Assembly: GCA_003551005.1 (NCBI GenBank)
Contig: PULR01000049.1
Coordinates: 1-49,865, forward strand
Source of the DNA: Mollicutes bacterium
GTDB taxonomy: Bacteria; Bacillota_I; Bacilli_A; Izemoplasmatales; Izemoplasmataceae
Direction: 5' to 3'
DNA: 49,865 bases
Shown here piece by piece: positions 1 to 9,176 of the stretch. The notes under the pieces are model-generated. The model made no database searches, was not told where the DNA came from, and was given only the letters and a program-made list of their open reading frames with translations. The position numbers and the translations under genes are program-made. Position 1 is the first letter of the stretch. The number at the start of each line of letters is the position of its first letter.

Positions 1-91
1 CCGGCGCCTACTAGTAGCGATTGTTTCTCCTTGCTGGCTTCACGCACATGGCGACTTCGGAAAGACAACCTCCCGCCGGTGGAAATTCAAC

Positions 92-646
92 TCACGGGAG
101 CAGCGCTTCCAAGGAATCCTCCTCGAAAGTCCCCTCGCCATCCGCGAGGTCAAGCTCGATGTCCTCCTCATCATCCTGGAGTTCATCGACCAGACCCTCG
201 ATGAGTTCACCGTACGATTCGACATCCGCTTCGAGCGCATCGAACTCGGCGGAGGCCGTCTCCTCATCTTCGTAGACAGCCAATTCCAGAGCTTCAAGCT
301 TGTCCGTCTCATCAGGGTCGGAATCGACGGCTCCATCATCATCGTCGCTGTAGTGGAAGTAATAATCGGCGACCGCATAGGATGCGGCTTCATTGTCAGC
401 GACGAATTCGATTTTCAAAGCGATACGTTCCGCGCCGTTTGTTCCGTAATCCTCGCCGGTGTATTCATAATCGATCGCGACCCAGTTGATCCGGTCCACA
501 TCGATCCCGCTGTCGACTTCCTCTTCAAGCTGTTCAAGGATGAACGGCGTACGCGCCTCCGTGAGTGCTTGAGCCCCCGGCGTCGTACAGGCGCTCATAC
601 CAGCCAGCAGCACAATCGCCGCGAAGACGGCAAGTGACAACCGCAT
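92..646 (-). CDS. Acidic lipoprotein of unknown function
   Basis: A 184-residue exported protein of no family I recognise. It begins with a basic residue, a hydrophobic stretch and a lipobox ending LAGMSAC, so residue 20 is the predicted lipidated cysteine and the protein should sit on the outer face of the membrane. The mature part is very rich in Asp and Glu (for example YSDDDDGAVDSDPDETD near the middle and DELQDDEEDIELDLADGEG near the end) and probably helical. The start is supported by GGAGGGG a few bases upstream and by a good promoter at 676-704. Its neighbour is transcribed the same way, but more than 130 bases separate them. Lipoprotein status is secure; the role is unknown. Confidence 0.8.
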   Translation of the reverse strand: MRLSLAVFAAIVLLAGMSACTTPGAQALTEARTPFILEQLEEEVDSGIDVDRINWVAIDYEYTGEDYGTNGAERIALKIEFVADNEAASYAVADYYFHYSDDDDGAVDSDPDETDKLEALELAVYEDEETASAEFDALEADVESYGELIEGLVDELQDDEEDIELDLADGEGTFEEDSLEALLP

Positions 647-675
647 GGAACCCCTCCTGCAAATAGGATGGGGTC

Positions 676-704
676 ATTATATCCAAAGCCTTTGGCCATT
701 TCAA
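676..704 (-). promoter_or_regulatory. Sigma-A-type promoter of the lipoprotein
   Basis: On the minus strand TTGAAA (699-704) and TATAAT (676-681) are separated by exactly 17 bases, about 30 bases before the start codon at 646. Confidence 0.7.
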
Positions 705-780
705 AGGAGGTGCATCGCGGGTTGAACTTCTGTATCCTTGTGATCACTGAACAGGTGCGAGATCAGAATTCGACCCTGCA

Positions 781-1941
781 TCAGATCCTGAGCGGATTGC
801 CGTCGATATAGACACGGGCGGGGTCGCTCATGATATCGAGCGGGTCGCCTTCCCAGATGACCAGATCGGCGTCCTTTCCGGGTTCAAGACTGCCGACGCG
901 ATCCTCGAGCCCGTTGACGCGGGCGGCGTCGAGAGTCACCGCACGCAGCGCCTTCTCCCTTGGAAGGCCGGCCTTGACAAACAGCGCGACCTGGACCAGG
1001 GCATTCTCGGCCGGTACGACGGGATGGTCGGTCATGATGCTGATGGGAACTTGGTAGGAATCAAGAATGCCGGCGCTTTTGAACGTCCTTGAGGCGGTCT
1101 CGTATTTCGTCGCCGCGCCGAGTGTCGGACCGAGGATGACGGCAAGGCCGCTCTGCTTGAGCGTGCTGGGAATCAGATGCGCCTCCGTGCCGTGGTCGAT
1201 GGACGCATCCAGACCGAATTCGCCGGCCACCCGCACCGCGGTCGTGATGTCGTCGCTGCGGTGGGCGTGGATTTTCACCTTCATACCCTCGAAGACCCGC
1301 ATCAGGCTGTGCAGTTTCATATCAAAAGCCGGCTTGTCCTCGGCTTGACCCTCTTCGTAGGCAGTCAGCTTATCCCGATACTCCTGCGCACGTATGAGCC
1401 ATTCCCGCATCAAGGCGGCGGAGGCCATCCGGGTCGACGGGCTCTTCTTCTGTCCGCTGTAGACCCGTTTCGGGTTCTCCCCGAGCGCCATCTTCATCGC
1501 GACCTCCTCGCGCAGCACCATGTCCTCGACGGTCTCGCCGACAGTCTTGACGGCGGTGAAGGTGCCGCCGATGACATTCGCGCTGCCCGGGCCGGTCACG
1601 ACCGTGGTCACCCCGGCGGCCGAGGCGGACTGGAAAGCGGAATCCCCCGGATAGAGGCTGTCGATCCCCCGTAGCTCGGGGAAGATGGGGTTGGTCATTT
1701 CGTTATGATCCATGCCCTCGAACTGGATGCCCTCCTCGACCACGCCGATGTGGCAATGCGGGTCGATGAGGCCCGGGGTCACAATGCGGCCCTGGGCGTC
1801 GTGAATGTCGGCCCCGGGGAAACGTGCGGGGTCGAAACGGCGGCCGGTCTCGACAATCCTGCCGTTTTCGAAGGCGACGTAGCCCTGTTCACCGTCGATG
1901 CCGGCCATGGTGTGCAGTGTCGCGTTCTTGATGATCTGCAT
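781..1941 (-). CDS. Metal-dependent amidohydrolase (imidazolonepropionase-like)
   Basis: A 386-residue member of the amidohydrolase superfamily. The N-terminal beta-sandwich part leads into the metal-binding motif GLIDPHCHIG (about residues 57-66), followed by IHAHRSDD and DHGTEAHL near the middle and MTDHPVVPAEN further on, which supply the remaining metal ligands. The C-terminus VGSLEPGKDADLVIWEGDPL is the usual ending of this superfamily. Relatives include imidazolonepropionases, prolidases and dipeptidases, so the substrate cannot be named. The ATG overlaps the stop of the upstream permease gene (TAATG), which implies translational coupling and suggests that the two proteins serve one process, perhaps uptake and hydrolysis or export of a small molecule. 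Confidence 0.85.
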   Translation of the reverse strand: MQIIKNATLHTMAGIDGEQGYVAFENGRIVETGRRFDPARFPGADIHDAQGRIVTPGLIDPHCHIGVVEEGIQFEGMDHNEMTNPIFPELRGIDSLYPGDSAFQSASAAGVTTVVTGPGSANVIGGTFTAVKTVGETVEDMVLREEVAMKMALGENPKRVYSGQKKSPSTRMASAALMREWLIRAQEYRDKLTAYEEGQAEDKPAFDMKLHSLMRVFEGMKVKIHAHRSDDITTAVRVAGEFGLDASIDHGTEAHLIPSTLKQSGLAVILGPTLGAATKYETASRTFKSAGILDSYQVPISIMTDHPVVPAENALVQVALFVKAGLPREKALRAVTLDAARVNGLEDRVGSLEPGKDADLVIWEGDPLDIMSDPARVYIDGNPLRI

Positions 1942-3074
1942 TACTCTTCCTCCCTGCGTAGACGTTGTCTTTCTTCTTCATTCAACCGCACGCGTTCCGC
2001 GTGCAGTTCTTTCAGATAATAAACACTCGTGCGGACCATACCGGTGATGGGGATCGCGAGAATGAGGCCGACCACGCCGAAGAGATACCCGAAAAAGACG
2101 AACGCGCTCAGCACCAGCAGCGGGTGCAGCTTGGTCTCGCGCCCCATGATCAGTGGTTGCGCGACGTTGTTCTGTATGAGCTGCCCGACGACCACCGTGA
2201 TCAGAATCGCCAGGGGAGCGAACTCACCGAAACGCAAGGTCTCGTCGGTCAAGCTATAAAGCACCGGCAGGACCATGGCGATGAACGGTCCGACATAAGG
2301 GACGATGTCGAAGAATCCAAGCATGAAGCCGAAAAGCAGACTCTGTTCACGAAAACCGAGGATGAAGAGCACGACGGTGAAGACGACGGCCATCACCAGC
2401 ATCGTCAGAAACCGTCCGTTGAAATACTCCTCGATGACACGGTTCGCCCGGCGGGTGAGTTCGATGACGTGCTTGCGAAAGTTTTTGGGAAAGATGATGA
2501 CGATGGCTTCGTAGATCCGCGTGCGGTCGTTCAGGATGAAAAACAGGAAGACCGGCACCAGCACAATAGTGATGACCACGTTGGTCACGCTTTGGAAGAC
2601 ACCGAATAGATCGATGTCCAGATCCCCGATCCGCTCGAAAGTGAACCACTCCGAGAACCGGTCCGTGATGCCTTCGAGGAACGGACGCTCGGCAATGAAC
2701 GTGCCGACCGCATCGACAACAGCCGGCCAGTCGTTTTCAATGAAATGGACGGCCTGTTCAACTATCAACGCACCGGCGAAACGACCGAACAAGAACAGCA
2801 GAAACCCGACACCGGCAAAGACGATGACTGTGGTGAGATAACGGTTGTTGAGTTTCAACCGCTTCTCGAGGAAGCGAAAGATGGGTGCCAGCAGATAACT
2901 GATGAACAAGGCGATCGAGAACGGCAGCAAGATGGCGATGAAGGCATCGAAGAACCGTTCAACGAACGTACTGAAAAGTTGCTGGAACAAGGTCAGAACC
3001 AGCAGTCCGAGGGCGACGATGCCAAGGTTGTACAACCACTGTTTCCGCCTGTTGAATTCAGGTTCACCCGCCAT
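1941..3074 (-). CDS. AI-2E (UPF0118) family membrane transporter
   Basis: A 377-residue polytopic membrane protein of the AI-2E/UPF0118 permease family. About eight hydrophobic segments are visible, starting with YNLGIVALGLLVLTLFQQL, and the family's conserved second half is present (GFFDIVPYVGPFIAMVLPVL and the Asn/Gln segment VGQLIQNNVAQPLIMGRE). The C-terminus is a charged, Arg/Glu-rich tail. The family name comes from one proposed autoinducer-2 exporter; most members are not linked to signalling, and some Bacillota members are Na+/H+ antiporters. GAAGGAGG precedes the ATG, and an extended -10 (TGGTATAAT, 3105-3110 on the minus strand) lies just upstream. It is co-transcribed with the amidohydrolase. 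Confidence 0.88.
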   Translation of the reverse strand: MAGEPEFNRRKQWLYNLGIVALGLLVLTLFQQLFSTFVERFFDAFIAILLPFSIALFISYLLAPIFRFLEKRLKLNNRYLTTVIVFAGVGFLLFLFGRFAGALIVEQAVHFIENDWPAVVDAVGTFIAERPFLEGITDRFSEWFTFERIGDLDIDLFGVFQSVTNVVITIVLVPVFLFFILNDRTRIYEAIVIIFPKNFRKHVIELTRRANRVIEEYFNGRFLTMLVMAVVFTVVLFILGFREQSLLFGFMLGFFDIVPYVGPFIAMVLPVLYSLTDETLRFGEFAPLAILITVVVGQLIQNNVAQPLIMGRETKLHPLLVLSAFVFFGYLFGVVGLILAIPITGMVRTSVYYLKELHAERVRLNEEERQRLRREEE

Positions 3075-3152
3075 GGAGCCACCTCCTTCAGGGTTGTCAA
3101 GTCAATTATACCAGAAATCATCGTCCTGCTCACGACAAAGACCGACACTCGG

Positions 3153-3181
3153 AAAGAAAAAGCCCGGCTGCATGGCCGGGC
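3153..3181 (-). terminator. Rho-independent terminator after rpsO
   Basis: On the minus strand GCCCGGC and GCCGGGC (3162-3168 and 3175-3181) form a stem with a 6-base loop followed by a run of T, directly after the rpsO stop. Confidence 0.85.
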
Positions 3182-3187
3182 GTGGGC

Positions 3188-3457
3188 TCAGCGACGGAGG
3201 CCGAGCTTCTTGATGAGTTCACGGTAACGGGGGACATCTTCAGCTGCAAGGTACTTGAGGAGCTTGCGACGCCGACCGACTTTTTGAAGCAGGCCACGGC
3301 GCGAATGGTGATCGTTCTTGTGCTCGCGGAGATGCTCGTTGAGCCGTTTGATCTCGGCTGTGAGCAGCGCGATCTGCACTTCCGGCGACCCGGTATCCCC
3401 GGGCTTGCGCCGGTACTCCTCAAGAATGCGTTGCCGTTCGTCCTTTGTCAAAGACAT
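3188..3457 (-). CDS. rpsO: 30S ribosomal protein S15
   Basis: An 89-residue protein with the full S15 signature: [19 protein letters not shown], then [16 protein letters not shown] and the C-terminal [14 protein letters not shown]15 binds the central domain of 16S rRNA early in small-subunit assembly. Length and sequence are standard. AAGGAGGAA precedes the ATG. The gene has its own promoter (TATAAT at 3540-3545) and terminator, so it is a single-gene unit between the membrane-protein operon and ribF-truB. The roughly 80-base leader is a candidate for autogenous control. Confidence 0.98.
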   Translation of the reverse strand: MSLTKDERQRILEEYRRKPGDTGSPEVQIALLTAEIKRLNEHLREHKNDHHSRRGLLQKVGRRRKLLKYLAAEDVPRYRELIKKLGLRR

Positions 3458-3546
3458 ACGGTTCCTCCTTGTTCATAGACTTACCCGGAACCTAGTGGAC
3501 CGGCGGAGTACGGACCCCCACGTAACGGGCGCAGAAAGCATTATAG
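3458..3546 (-). promoter_or_regulatory. rpsO promoter and possible S15 autoregulatory leader
   Basis: TATAAT lies at 3540-3545 (minus strand) with TTGCAA about 16 bases upstream. The G/C-rich leader between it and the SD contains self-complementary pieces (CCGG and GGTTCC types). S15 represses its own mRNA in several bacteria through unrelated leader folds. That this leader does the same is inference. Confidence 0.4.
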
Positions 3547-3574
3547 CACATACTGGGGATTTTGCAAGGGGGAT

Positions 3575-4495
3575 TCAAGGAAGACGTTCTCTGGATTTGA
3601 AAATGTCCCGTGTCCGCTGCTCGTCTTCCTTGATCTGCGCCACAAGCGAGGCGGTTGTGGGGAAATGACGCTCTTCGCGCAACTGCTCGATGAACGCCAG
3701 CCGAAGCGTCTCTCCGTAGAGATCCCCTTGATAATCAAGCAGATGGGTCTCCACCCGGATTGTGCCTGAGCGGTTCAACGTCGGATTGTAGCCGATGCTG
3801 CTCATCGAGGGGTGCCACCGCCCTTGGACTTTCGTCCTTGTCGCATACACTCCGCGGGCGGGGATGAAGAACGCACCGGTCTCGAGATTCGCGGTAGGGT
3901 AGGCGATCGTCCGTCCGCGGCGGTCTCCCGCGACTACCGTCCCTTCGATGGTGTAAGGTCTACCGAGCAGGGTTTCCGCCGCACGGACCTTCCCTTCACG
4001 GAGTAGACGCCTGATGCGGGTGCTGCCGATCTTGTCACCCGCGACCGTCCGTTCATCAAGGACGACAACCTCGAAAGTGGCGGTCTCTCTCAGTGAGTAG
4101 ACGTCGCCGAGCCCGCCTCGACCATAGGTGAAATCGAATCCGCACACCAAAGTCTGCAAGGTGCCCAGGTAGTCCTCGATGAACGTCTCCGGCGACAACG
4201 AAGCCATCTTGCGGTCGAAAGGAAGAACGTAGGCGACATCGAACCCTTCCGCTTCGAAGTGTTCAAGGCGCATCGCAAGCGGGGTCAGATAAAGAAAGTC
4301 TTCATTCGAGAACAGCCGACGGGGATGCTCATCGAACGTCACGACTGCCGAGGTGCTCCCTTTTGAGGCGGCAAGCTCGCGTGTCTTTTGAAGCAGCGCC
4401 GCATGCCCGAGGTGCACACCGTCAAAGAAACCGATCGCGGCGACGGTGTTTGAGAGGTCCATCCCTGGCTTGAGCGTACGTACATCCATGTTCAT
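3575..4495 (-). CDS. ribF: Bifunctional riboflavin kinase / FAD synthetase
   Basis: Makes FMN from riboflavin and then FAD. The N-terminal adenylyltransferase domain shows AAIGFFDGVHLGHAAL near the start and GFDFTYGRGGLGDV near residue 115. The C-terminal kinase domain shows RTIAYPTANLE near residue 200 and a HLLDYQGDLYGE segment. Length (about 306 residues) matches the family. Start choice is uncertain by a few codons: GTG at 4498, ATG at 4495 and ATG at 4489 are all in frame and overlap the end of truB, which supplies the ribosome binding site GGAGAAGG. truB-ribF is a common Bacillota gene pair; here the ribosomal gene rpsO follows. Confidence 0.96.
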   Translation of the reverse strand: MNMDVRTLKPGMDLSNTVAAIGFFDGVHLGHAALLQKTRELAASKGSTSAVVTFDEHPRRLFSNEDFLYLTPLAMRLEHFEAEGFDVAYVLPFDRKMASLSPETFIEDYLGTLQTLVCGFDFTYGRGGLGDVYSLRETATFEVVVLDERTVAGDKIGSTRIRRLLREGKVRAAETLLGRPYTIEGTVVAGDRRGRTIAYPTANLETGAFFIPARGVYATRTKVQGRWHPSMSSIGYNPTLNRSGTIRVETHLLDYQGDLYGETLRLAFIEQLREERHFPTTASLVAQIKEDEQRTRDIFKSRERLP

Positions 4496-5346
4496 CACAG
4501 CACCTTCTCCGGGCGGAAACGTCCTTCTGTGCGGCGATAGATCGCGAGCAGCCCGCCATCCTCATCGAGGATGCGCACGCGTTCAGCCTCGCAATCAAGC
4601 GTCAGGGGCTTGCCGCTCTTGATGGCTTTCGCATCCTGTATCTTAACGGCGGGATAGGGAAGCGCCTCTGCAAGCGGAATCAAACGCGCAATGCGACCCT
4701 CCCGCAACGCTTCAAAGGGCCAGGCCTCCGCAAGGGTGAAGCGGCCGCTGCGGATGCGGCGGATATTGCTGGCATGCGCCACAGTGCCCAGCGCTTCGGC
4801 GACATCGGCCGCGAGCTGGCGGACGAAGACGCCTTTGCTGCAGTCCAGACGAAAACGCGCCCGATAGGCGTCGGACTCGGCTGTCAGTCGGCTCAACCGG
4901 ATGAGCCTCTCGATGCGCACGCGGCGCGGCGGGACCTCGGGGATGGGTTCACCGGCCCGGGCGTACTCATAAAGCTTTTTGCCACCAACCTTCACCGCTG
5001 AATAGGCGGGCGGTATCTGTTCAAGCTGTCCGTGGAACCGCTTGAGGACCTCGTCAAGGTCCTTGAAGTCCTCGAACCGTCGCGTGCGGGTGATGGTTCC
5101 AGCGTCATCGAGCGTATCGGTCTCGACGTTGAAGACAATATCGAATTCATAGCCCTTATCATCACCGCTCAAGTACGAAAGCAGTTTCGTGCCCCGGTTG
5201 ATGCCAAGCACAAGCACACCGGTCGCCGGAATGTCCAGCGTACCGGCATGGCCGACACGTCGCGTCGAGAACGTGCGACGGGCGACGTCGACGACGTCGT
5301 GGCTGCTCATGCCGGCGGGTTTGTCGATCACTAGGATGCCATCCAT
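4495..5346 (-). CDS. truB: tRNA pseudouridine(55) synthase
   Basis: Converts U55 in the T-loop of tRNAs to pseudouridine. The N-terminus ILVIDKPAGMSSHDVVDV and the catalytic segment RVGHAGTLDIPATGVLVL, with its nucleophilic Asp, are diagnostic; QIPPAYSAVKVGGKKLYEYAR is the second conserved block. The reading frame stays open upstream to 5373, but the ATG at 5346 (MDGILV) matches the family N-terminus. A TATAAT at about 5366 would also put the longer starts at or before the transcription start. The stop overlaps the start of ribF. Confidence 0.94.
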   Translation of the reverse strand: MDGILVIDKPAGMSSHDVVDVARRTFSTRRVGHAGTLDIPATGVLVLGINRGTKLLSYLSGDDKGYEFDIVFNVETDTLDDAGTITRTRRFEDFKDLDEVLKRFHGQLEQIPPAYSAVKVGGKKLYEYARAGEPIPEVPPRRVRIERLIRLSRLTAESDAYRARFRLDCSKGVFVRQLAADVAEALGTVAHASNIRRIRSGRFTLAEAWPFEALREGRIARLIPLAEALPYPAVKIQDAKAIKSGKPLTLDCEAERVRILDEDGGLLAIYRRTEGRFRPEKVL

Positions 5347-5387
5347 AATCATCACCGGCTTCATTATACACAAATGCAGTCAAAAGA

Positions 5388-5408
5388 AAAAGCCCGTTGC
5401 GGGCTTCC
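5388..5408 (-). terminator. Terminator after trxA
   Basis: Minus strand AAGCCCG and CGGGCTT form a short GC stem (5392-5408) followed by a T-rich run, just after the trxA stop and before the truB promoter. Confidence 0.75.
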
Positions 5409-5415
5409 TCTTTGC

Positions 5416-5730
5416 TTATCCAGCAGTGTCTCTGACCCAGTCGACGACTGCGTCCTTCGGCATGAAACCGGCTTTCTGGTCAAGCACCTCTCCATCCTTG
5501 AGGACGAAAAGGGAAGGGATGCCTTGAACGCCGTATTGTTGCGCAAGGGAGATGTTCTCATCAACGTTGACTTTGACGACCTTGAAATCATCGTTCTCTT
5601 CGGCGACCTGCTCGAGGACAGGGCCGATCATTTTGCAGGGGCCGCACCAGTCTGCGTAGAAATCGAGCAGTACGACGCCATCCTTGACTTTTTCATCGAT
5701 GGTTGTGTTGTCTGCATATTCCAATGCCAT
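5416..5730 (-). CDS. trxA: Thioredoxin
   Basis: A 104-residue cytosolic disulfide reductase. The active site WCGPCK is intact in DFYADWCGPCKMIGPVLE, and the cis-Pro segment GVQGIPSLFVLKDG is present. Length is standard for TrxA. AAAGGAGG precedes the ATG, the promoter is TTGTGC-17-TATAAT (5763-5791) and a terminator follows at once, so it is a single-gene unit. Confidence 0.97.
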   Translation of the reverse strand: MALEYADNTTIDEKVKDGVVLLDFYADWCGPCKMIGPVLEQVAEENDDFKVVKVNVDENISLAQQYGVQGIPSLFVLKDGEVLDQKAGFMPKDAVVDWVRDTAG

Positions 5731-5762
5731 GTCTATATCCTCCTTTTTTCAGATTCAACCTT

Positions 5763-5791
5763 ATTATACAAGCCACGGCAGGGTCGCACAA
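5763..5791 (-). promoter_or_regulatory. trxA promoter
   Basis: Minus strand TTGTGC (5786-5791), a 17-base spacer and TATAAT (5763-5768), about 30 bases before the trxA start codon. Confidence 0.7.
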
Positions 5792-5812
5792 CCATTTTGC
5801 TTGCGTTAGGTT

Positions 5813-8137
5813 TCATTCGAAGTAGGCGATGGTGACGCCCTGGCCTCCTTCGTTTCCTTCGCCATCCCGATGGCGCTTCACATGGGGGTGCTTGCCGACG
5901 ACGTCCCTGACCATCTTCTTGAGGGCCAGCGTGCCGAAACCGTGAATGATGGTGGCGTAGGGCTGCTGCGAGAGAGCACAGTCGTCAAGATATTTCTCCA
6001 GCAGTTCCCTAGCTTCCGCGACGCGTTTGCCACGTAAATCGAGACTGGGGTCGACCTGCTTGTCGACACGGTTGTTCACGTAGGCGGTCTGGGGTTCTTC
6101 CGCTGCGTCTTGTTCGGCGGAACGTTCGAGTTCCTCCGGTTTGAACGTGGAGGTGAGATTCCCCATCCGGACCTGCCAGCGACCATCCTTCTGCTGCTTT
6201 TCGAGTCTCCCGTAGCGGTTGAACCGGAATACATAGACGGAATCGCCCGCTTGCAATTGTGAATCATCCGTTCCGGACGTTTCGGACTGCGTGGTGTCGC
6301 TGCCCATGAGATGTTTCGCGTCGTGTTTTTTGTCCGCAAGCTCGTGGGGCTTGTAGGGACGGTCCCGCATCGCTTCAAGCTCGCTGATGAGCTGCTGCGC
6401 GCGGCGTTTCGCCTCTCGCATCTGCTGCTCGTGTTCTTTTCTGAGCTTCTCTTCAAGGTTGTTCCGTTCTTGTTGCAGTCGCTTGCGCTCTTCAGCCAGG
6501 CGCTTTTGTTCGCGTTCGACTTCCTTGCGTGCGTCCTCGTAAGCGCTGAGCTCCTTGTCGAGCTTCTTATGTTCCCGTTTGAGCGTGTCGATCAGGTCGC
6601 TGACCTCGCTGCGTTGCGTCAGGACTTCTTCTTTCGCGGCGTCGACAATCTCACGCTTCAAGCCGAGGCGCTCGCTGATCAAGAACGCGTGGCTCTCTCC
6701 CGGGGTCCGCAGCAACAACCGATACGTCGGTTCAAGGGTCGTCTCGTCGAACTCGACGCTGGCGTTCATCACATCGCTGCGGGTATAGGCGTAGGCCTTG
6801 AGCTCCGGATAGTGGGTCGTGGCGACGATGATGCTGTTCTTCTTTCCGAGATAATTGAGAATGCTCATGGCCAGCGAAGACCCTTCCCGTGGGTCGGTAC
6901 CGCTGCCGAGCTCATCGAGCAGGACGAGCTGGTCATCGTCGTAACGATCAACGATGTCGACGATGCGGGAGAGATGGGAGGAGAATGTCGAGAGTGACTG
7001 CTCGATGCTCTGCTCGTCACCGATGTCCGCACGGATGGCGGAGAAGAGCCGGATGGTGCTGCCCTCGACGGCCGGCACCATCAATCCGCTTTGCGCCATG
7101 AGGTGCAACAATCCGACGGTCTTGAGGGCGACCGTCTTGCCGCCGGTGTTCGAACCGGTGATGATCATCGTCGTTTCATCGTCGAAGGCGAACGTGTTGG
7201 CTACGACTTCATCCGGTGGCAGGAGGGGGTGTCGCGCCCGGATCAGATGGATGCGTTCGGAAAGCCTGGGGATCGACCCTTCGGTTTCATGGCCGTAGCG
7301 GGCTTTCGCGAAAAGAAAATCCAGATGCGCGATGGCCTCGTCGTTCGCCTGCAGGGTATCGGCGGTTTCCATGATCAGTCCCGACAACCAGCGGAACAGC
7401 CGTTCGAGTTCTTCCGCCTCCTGCTTTTCCAGGCGCCGTTTTTCCGCGGCGAGTCCTTGAACGTTCTCGGGCTCGATATAGACCGTTTCGCCACTGCTCG
7501 AGTAATCCAGAATCGTGCCTTTCAAACTTTTTTTGTTCGAGGCACGAACCGGCACCACGTAGCGGTCCTGACGGATGGTCACCAGCTGCTCGCTGAGTTT
7601 CTCGCCGTGTTTTTTCAAAAAGGCATCCAGCGTCGACTTGATGCGACGCTCCTGGTCCGCCAGCCTGCGACGGATGTCACGAAGGGCGGGTGAGGCCTCA
7701 TCGCGCACATCCCCGTGGTCATTGAAAACTTTCCCAAGCGACTCCCTCAGATGCGCGGGAGGGTCGATGGCCTCGGCGTGCTCAAGAATGCCGAAGGTCT
7801 CCCCGAGGTCCTCGGGCAGTCGATGCATCTCCCGCTTGAGCTGGATCGAGGCATCGATATGCGAACGGACACGCAGGAACTGCGGCACATCGAGCACGCC
7901 CTCGATGCGTGCGCGTTCCAGGGCATCGTCGATGACTTTCACGCCATCGAAGGAAGGCACGGCGTCATGATGGATATAGCGATACGCCTCCGCTGTCTCC
8001 CTTAACCGCTCTTCGACTGTCTCTCGCTGTACGCTGGGTTCAAGCTTGAGGGCGCGCTCGGCGCCATGCTCGGTAAAAGCTAGGCTCGAAAGTTGTTCCT
8101 TGACTTTATTCAGTTCGAGGGTTTGGGTGTCGAACAT
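5813..8137 (-). CDS. mutS2: Endonuclease MutS2
   Basis: A 774-residue MutS paralogue that lacks the mismatch-recognition domain. The order is an N-terminal helical core and clamp, an ABC-type ATPase with Walker A TGSNTGGKT near residue 325 and Walker B VLLDELGSGTDP near residue 405, a long charged coiled coil (about 510-600, many Glu/Lys/Arg), then a C-terminal Smr nuclease domain with LDLRG and IIHGFGT. The family acts on branched DNA to suppress homologous recombination and has been linked to rescue of collided ribosomes. It is divergent from rnhC, a common Bacillota neighbourhood. The ATG is preceded by GGGAG. Confidence 0.96.
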   Translation of the reverse strand: MFDTQTLELNKVKEQLSSLAFTEHGAERALKLEPSVQRETVEERLRETAEAYRYIHHDAVPSFDGVKVIDDALERARIEGVLDVPQFLRVRSHIDASIQLKREMHRLPEDLGETFGILEHAEAIDPPAHLRESLGKVFNDHGDVRDEASPALRDIRRRLADQERRIKSTLDAFLKKHGEKLSEQLVTIRQDRYVVPVRASNKKSLKGTILDYSSSGETVYIEPENVQGLAAEKRRLEKQEAEELERLFRWLSGLIMETADTLQANDEAIAHLDFLFAKARYGHETEGSIPRLSERIHLIRARHPLLPPDEVVANTFAFDDETTMIITGSNTGGKTVALKTVGLLHLMAQSGLMVPAVEGSTIRLFSAIRADIGDEQSIEQSLSTFSSHLSRIVDIVDRYDDDQLVLLDELGSGTDPREGSSLAMSILNYLGKKNSIIVATTHYPELKAYAYTRSDVMNASVEFDETTLEPTYRLLLRTPGESHAFLISERLGLKREIVDAAKEEVLTQRSEVSDLIDTLKREHKKLDKELSAYEDARKEVEREQKRLAEERKRLQQERNNLEEKLRKEHEQQMREAKRRAQQLISELEAMRDRPYKPHELADKKHDAKHLMGSDTTQSETSGTDDSQLQAGDSVYVFRFNRYGRLEKQQKDGRWQVRMGNLTSTFKPEELERSAEQDAAEEPQTAYVNNRVDKQVDPSLDLRGKRVAEARELLEKYLDDCALSQQPYATIIHGFGTLALKKMVRDVVGKHPHVKRHRDGEGNEGGQGVTIAYFE

Positions 8138-8207
8138 GCAATCACGCTCCCGTCTCTGTCATTCTATCAGATTTCATGCTAAAATACAGCCGAAGGAAGT
8201 GAGACGC

Positions 8208-9089
8208 ATGAATCATGTACTGAAGCTGAATGATGCGCAGCTCGAGGCGCTTCTCGATTTCTACGCCGACAGCCGGAAGAACGTCCCCAACCCCTATATG
8301 AAGGCCTTCATCAAGCAGAGTGGTCTCACCATCTCCATCTATACTTCGAACAAGGTCGTCTTTCAAGGGGAGGGTGCTGAAGAGGCGTTCTTCTTCTGGC
8401 ACGAAGCTCTCGGCCTGCCTGAACTGGAAACCGAGGCTGAAGCCTTCGACACCCCCTCCATCGGCAGTGACGAAAGCGGAGCGGGGGATTATTTCGGTCC
8501 GCTCTGCGTCGGTGCCGTCCACATCGGTAAAGCCGACATGAAACACATAGACAAGCTAGGACTCAAAGATTCGAAGGCTCTCACCGACGAGACGGTGCGG
8601 ACTCTGGCTCCGAAAATCCGCAAGGCGTTCACGAATGTCGTCTACACGCTCGACAACGAGCGTTACAACCGCCACATCGAGGAAGGCCGCAACGCCAACA
8701 AGCTCAAGGCGCTCCTCCATGAGAAAGCCCATCGCTCGCTTTTGCAGAAGGTCGAGGGCCGGCCCTTGATCATCGTCGATCAATTCTGCGACGAAGTCCG
8801 CTACGATGCATATCTCAAGCAGCTCTCCAACCCCGTACGCCCGGACCGCTTCCGCTTCCGCGCCGAAAGCGCCTACGCCTCGGTCGCCGCGGCAAGTATC
8901 CTCGCGCGGCATGCGTTTCTGCATCACCTCGAAGAACTGTCGAATCAAGCCGGCACGCCCTTGCCCAAGGGCGCTTCAAGCGAGGTCGAACGCGTCGCCG
9001 CAAACATCCTCCGCACACAAGGCGAGGATGCCCTCCGTCGCCTGGCAAAGGTTCATTTCCGGACAACAGAGAAAGCGAAAAAGCGGTGA
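8208..9089 (+). CDS. rnhC: Ribonuclease HIII
   Basis: A 293-residue RNase H that cleaves RNA in RNA/DNA hybrids. An N-terminal TBP-like domain (about residues 1-80) precedes the catalytic domain, which opens with SDESGAGDYFGPLCVGAV; the GDYFGP form is diagnostic of RNase HIII rather than HII. IIVDQFCDE and ESAYASVAAASILAR supply further acidic and substrate-binding residues. The frame stays open upstream into mutS2, but the ATG at 8208 has GGAAGTGAG before it and matches the family start. A TAAAAT hexamer upstream could be the -10. Confidence 0.95.
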   Translation: MNHVLKLNDAQLEALLDFYADSRKNVPNPYMKAFIKQSGLTISIYTSNKVVFQGEGAEEAFFFWHEALGLPELETEAEAFDTPSIGSDESGAGDYFGPLCVGAVHIGKADMKHIDKLGLKDSKALTDETVRTLAPKIRKAFTNVVYTLDNERYNRHIEEGRNANKLKALLHEKAHRSLLQKVEGRPLIIVDQFCDEVRYDAYLKQLSNPVRPDRFRFRAESAYASVAAASILARHAFLHHLEELSNQAGTPLPKGASSEVERVAANILRTQGEDALRRLAKVHFRTTEKAKKR

Positions 9090-9176
9090 AACCGGCGTTC
9101 CCTTCGCAGACAACGCGCGACCGTGATACAATAAAGCTATCCGATACATATTGTCTGAATTTTGGAGGCTGACACC

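Noticed and set aside
1941-3074. AI-2 quorum-sensing exporter
   Set aside because: The family name is historical; nothing nearby (no luxS or lsr genes) supports autoinducer-2 signalling.
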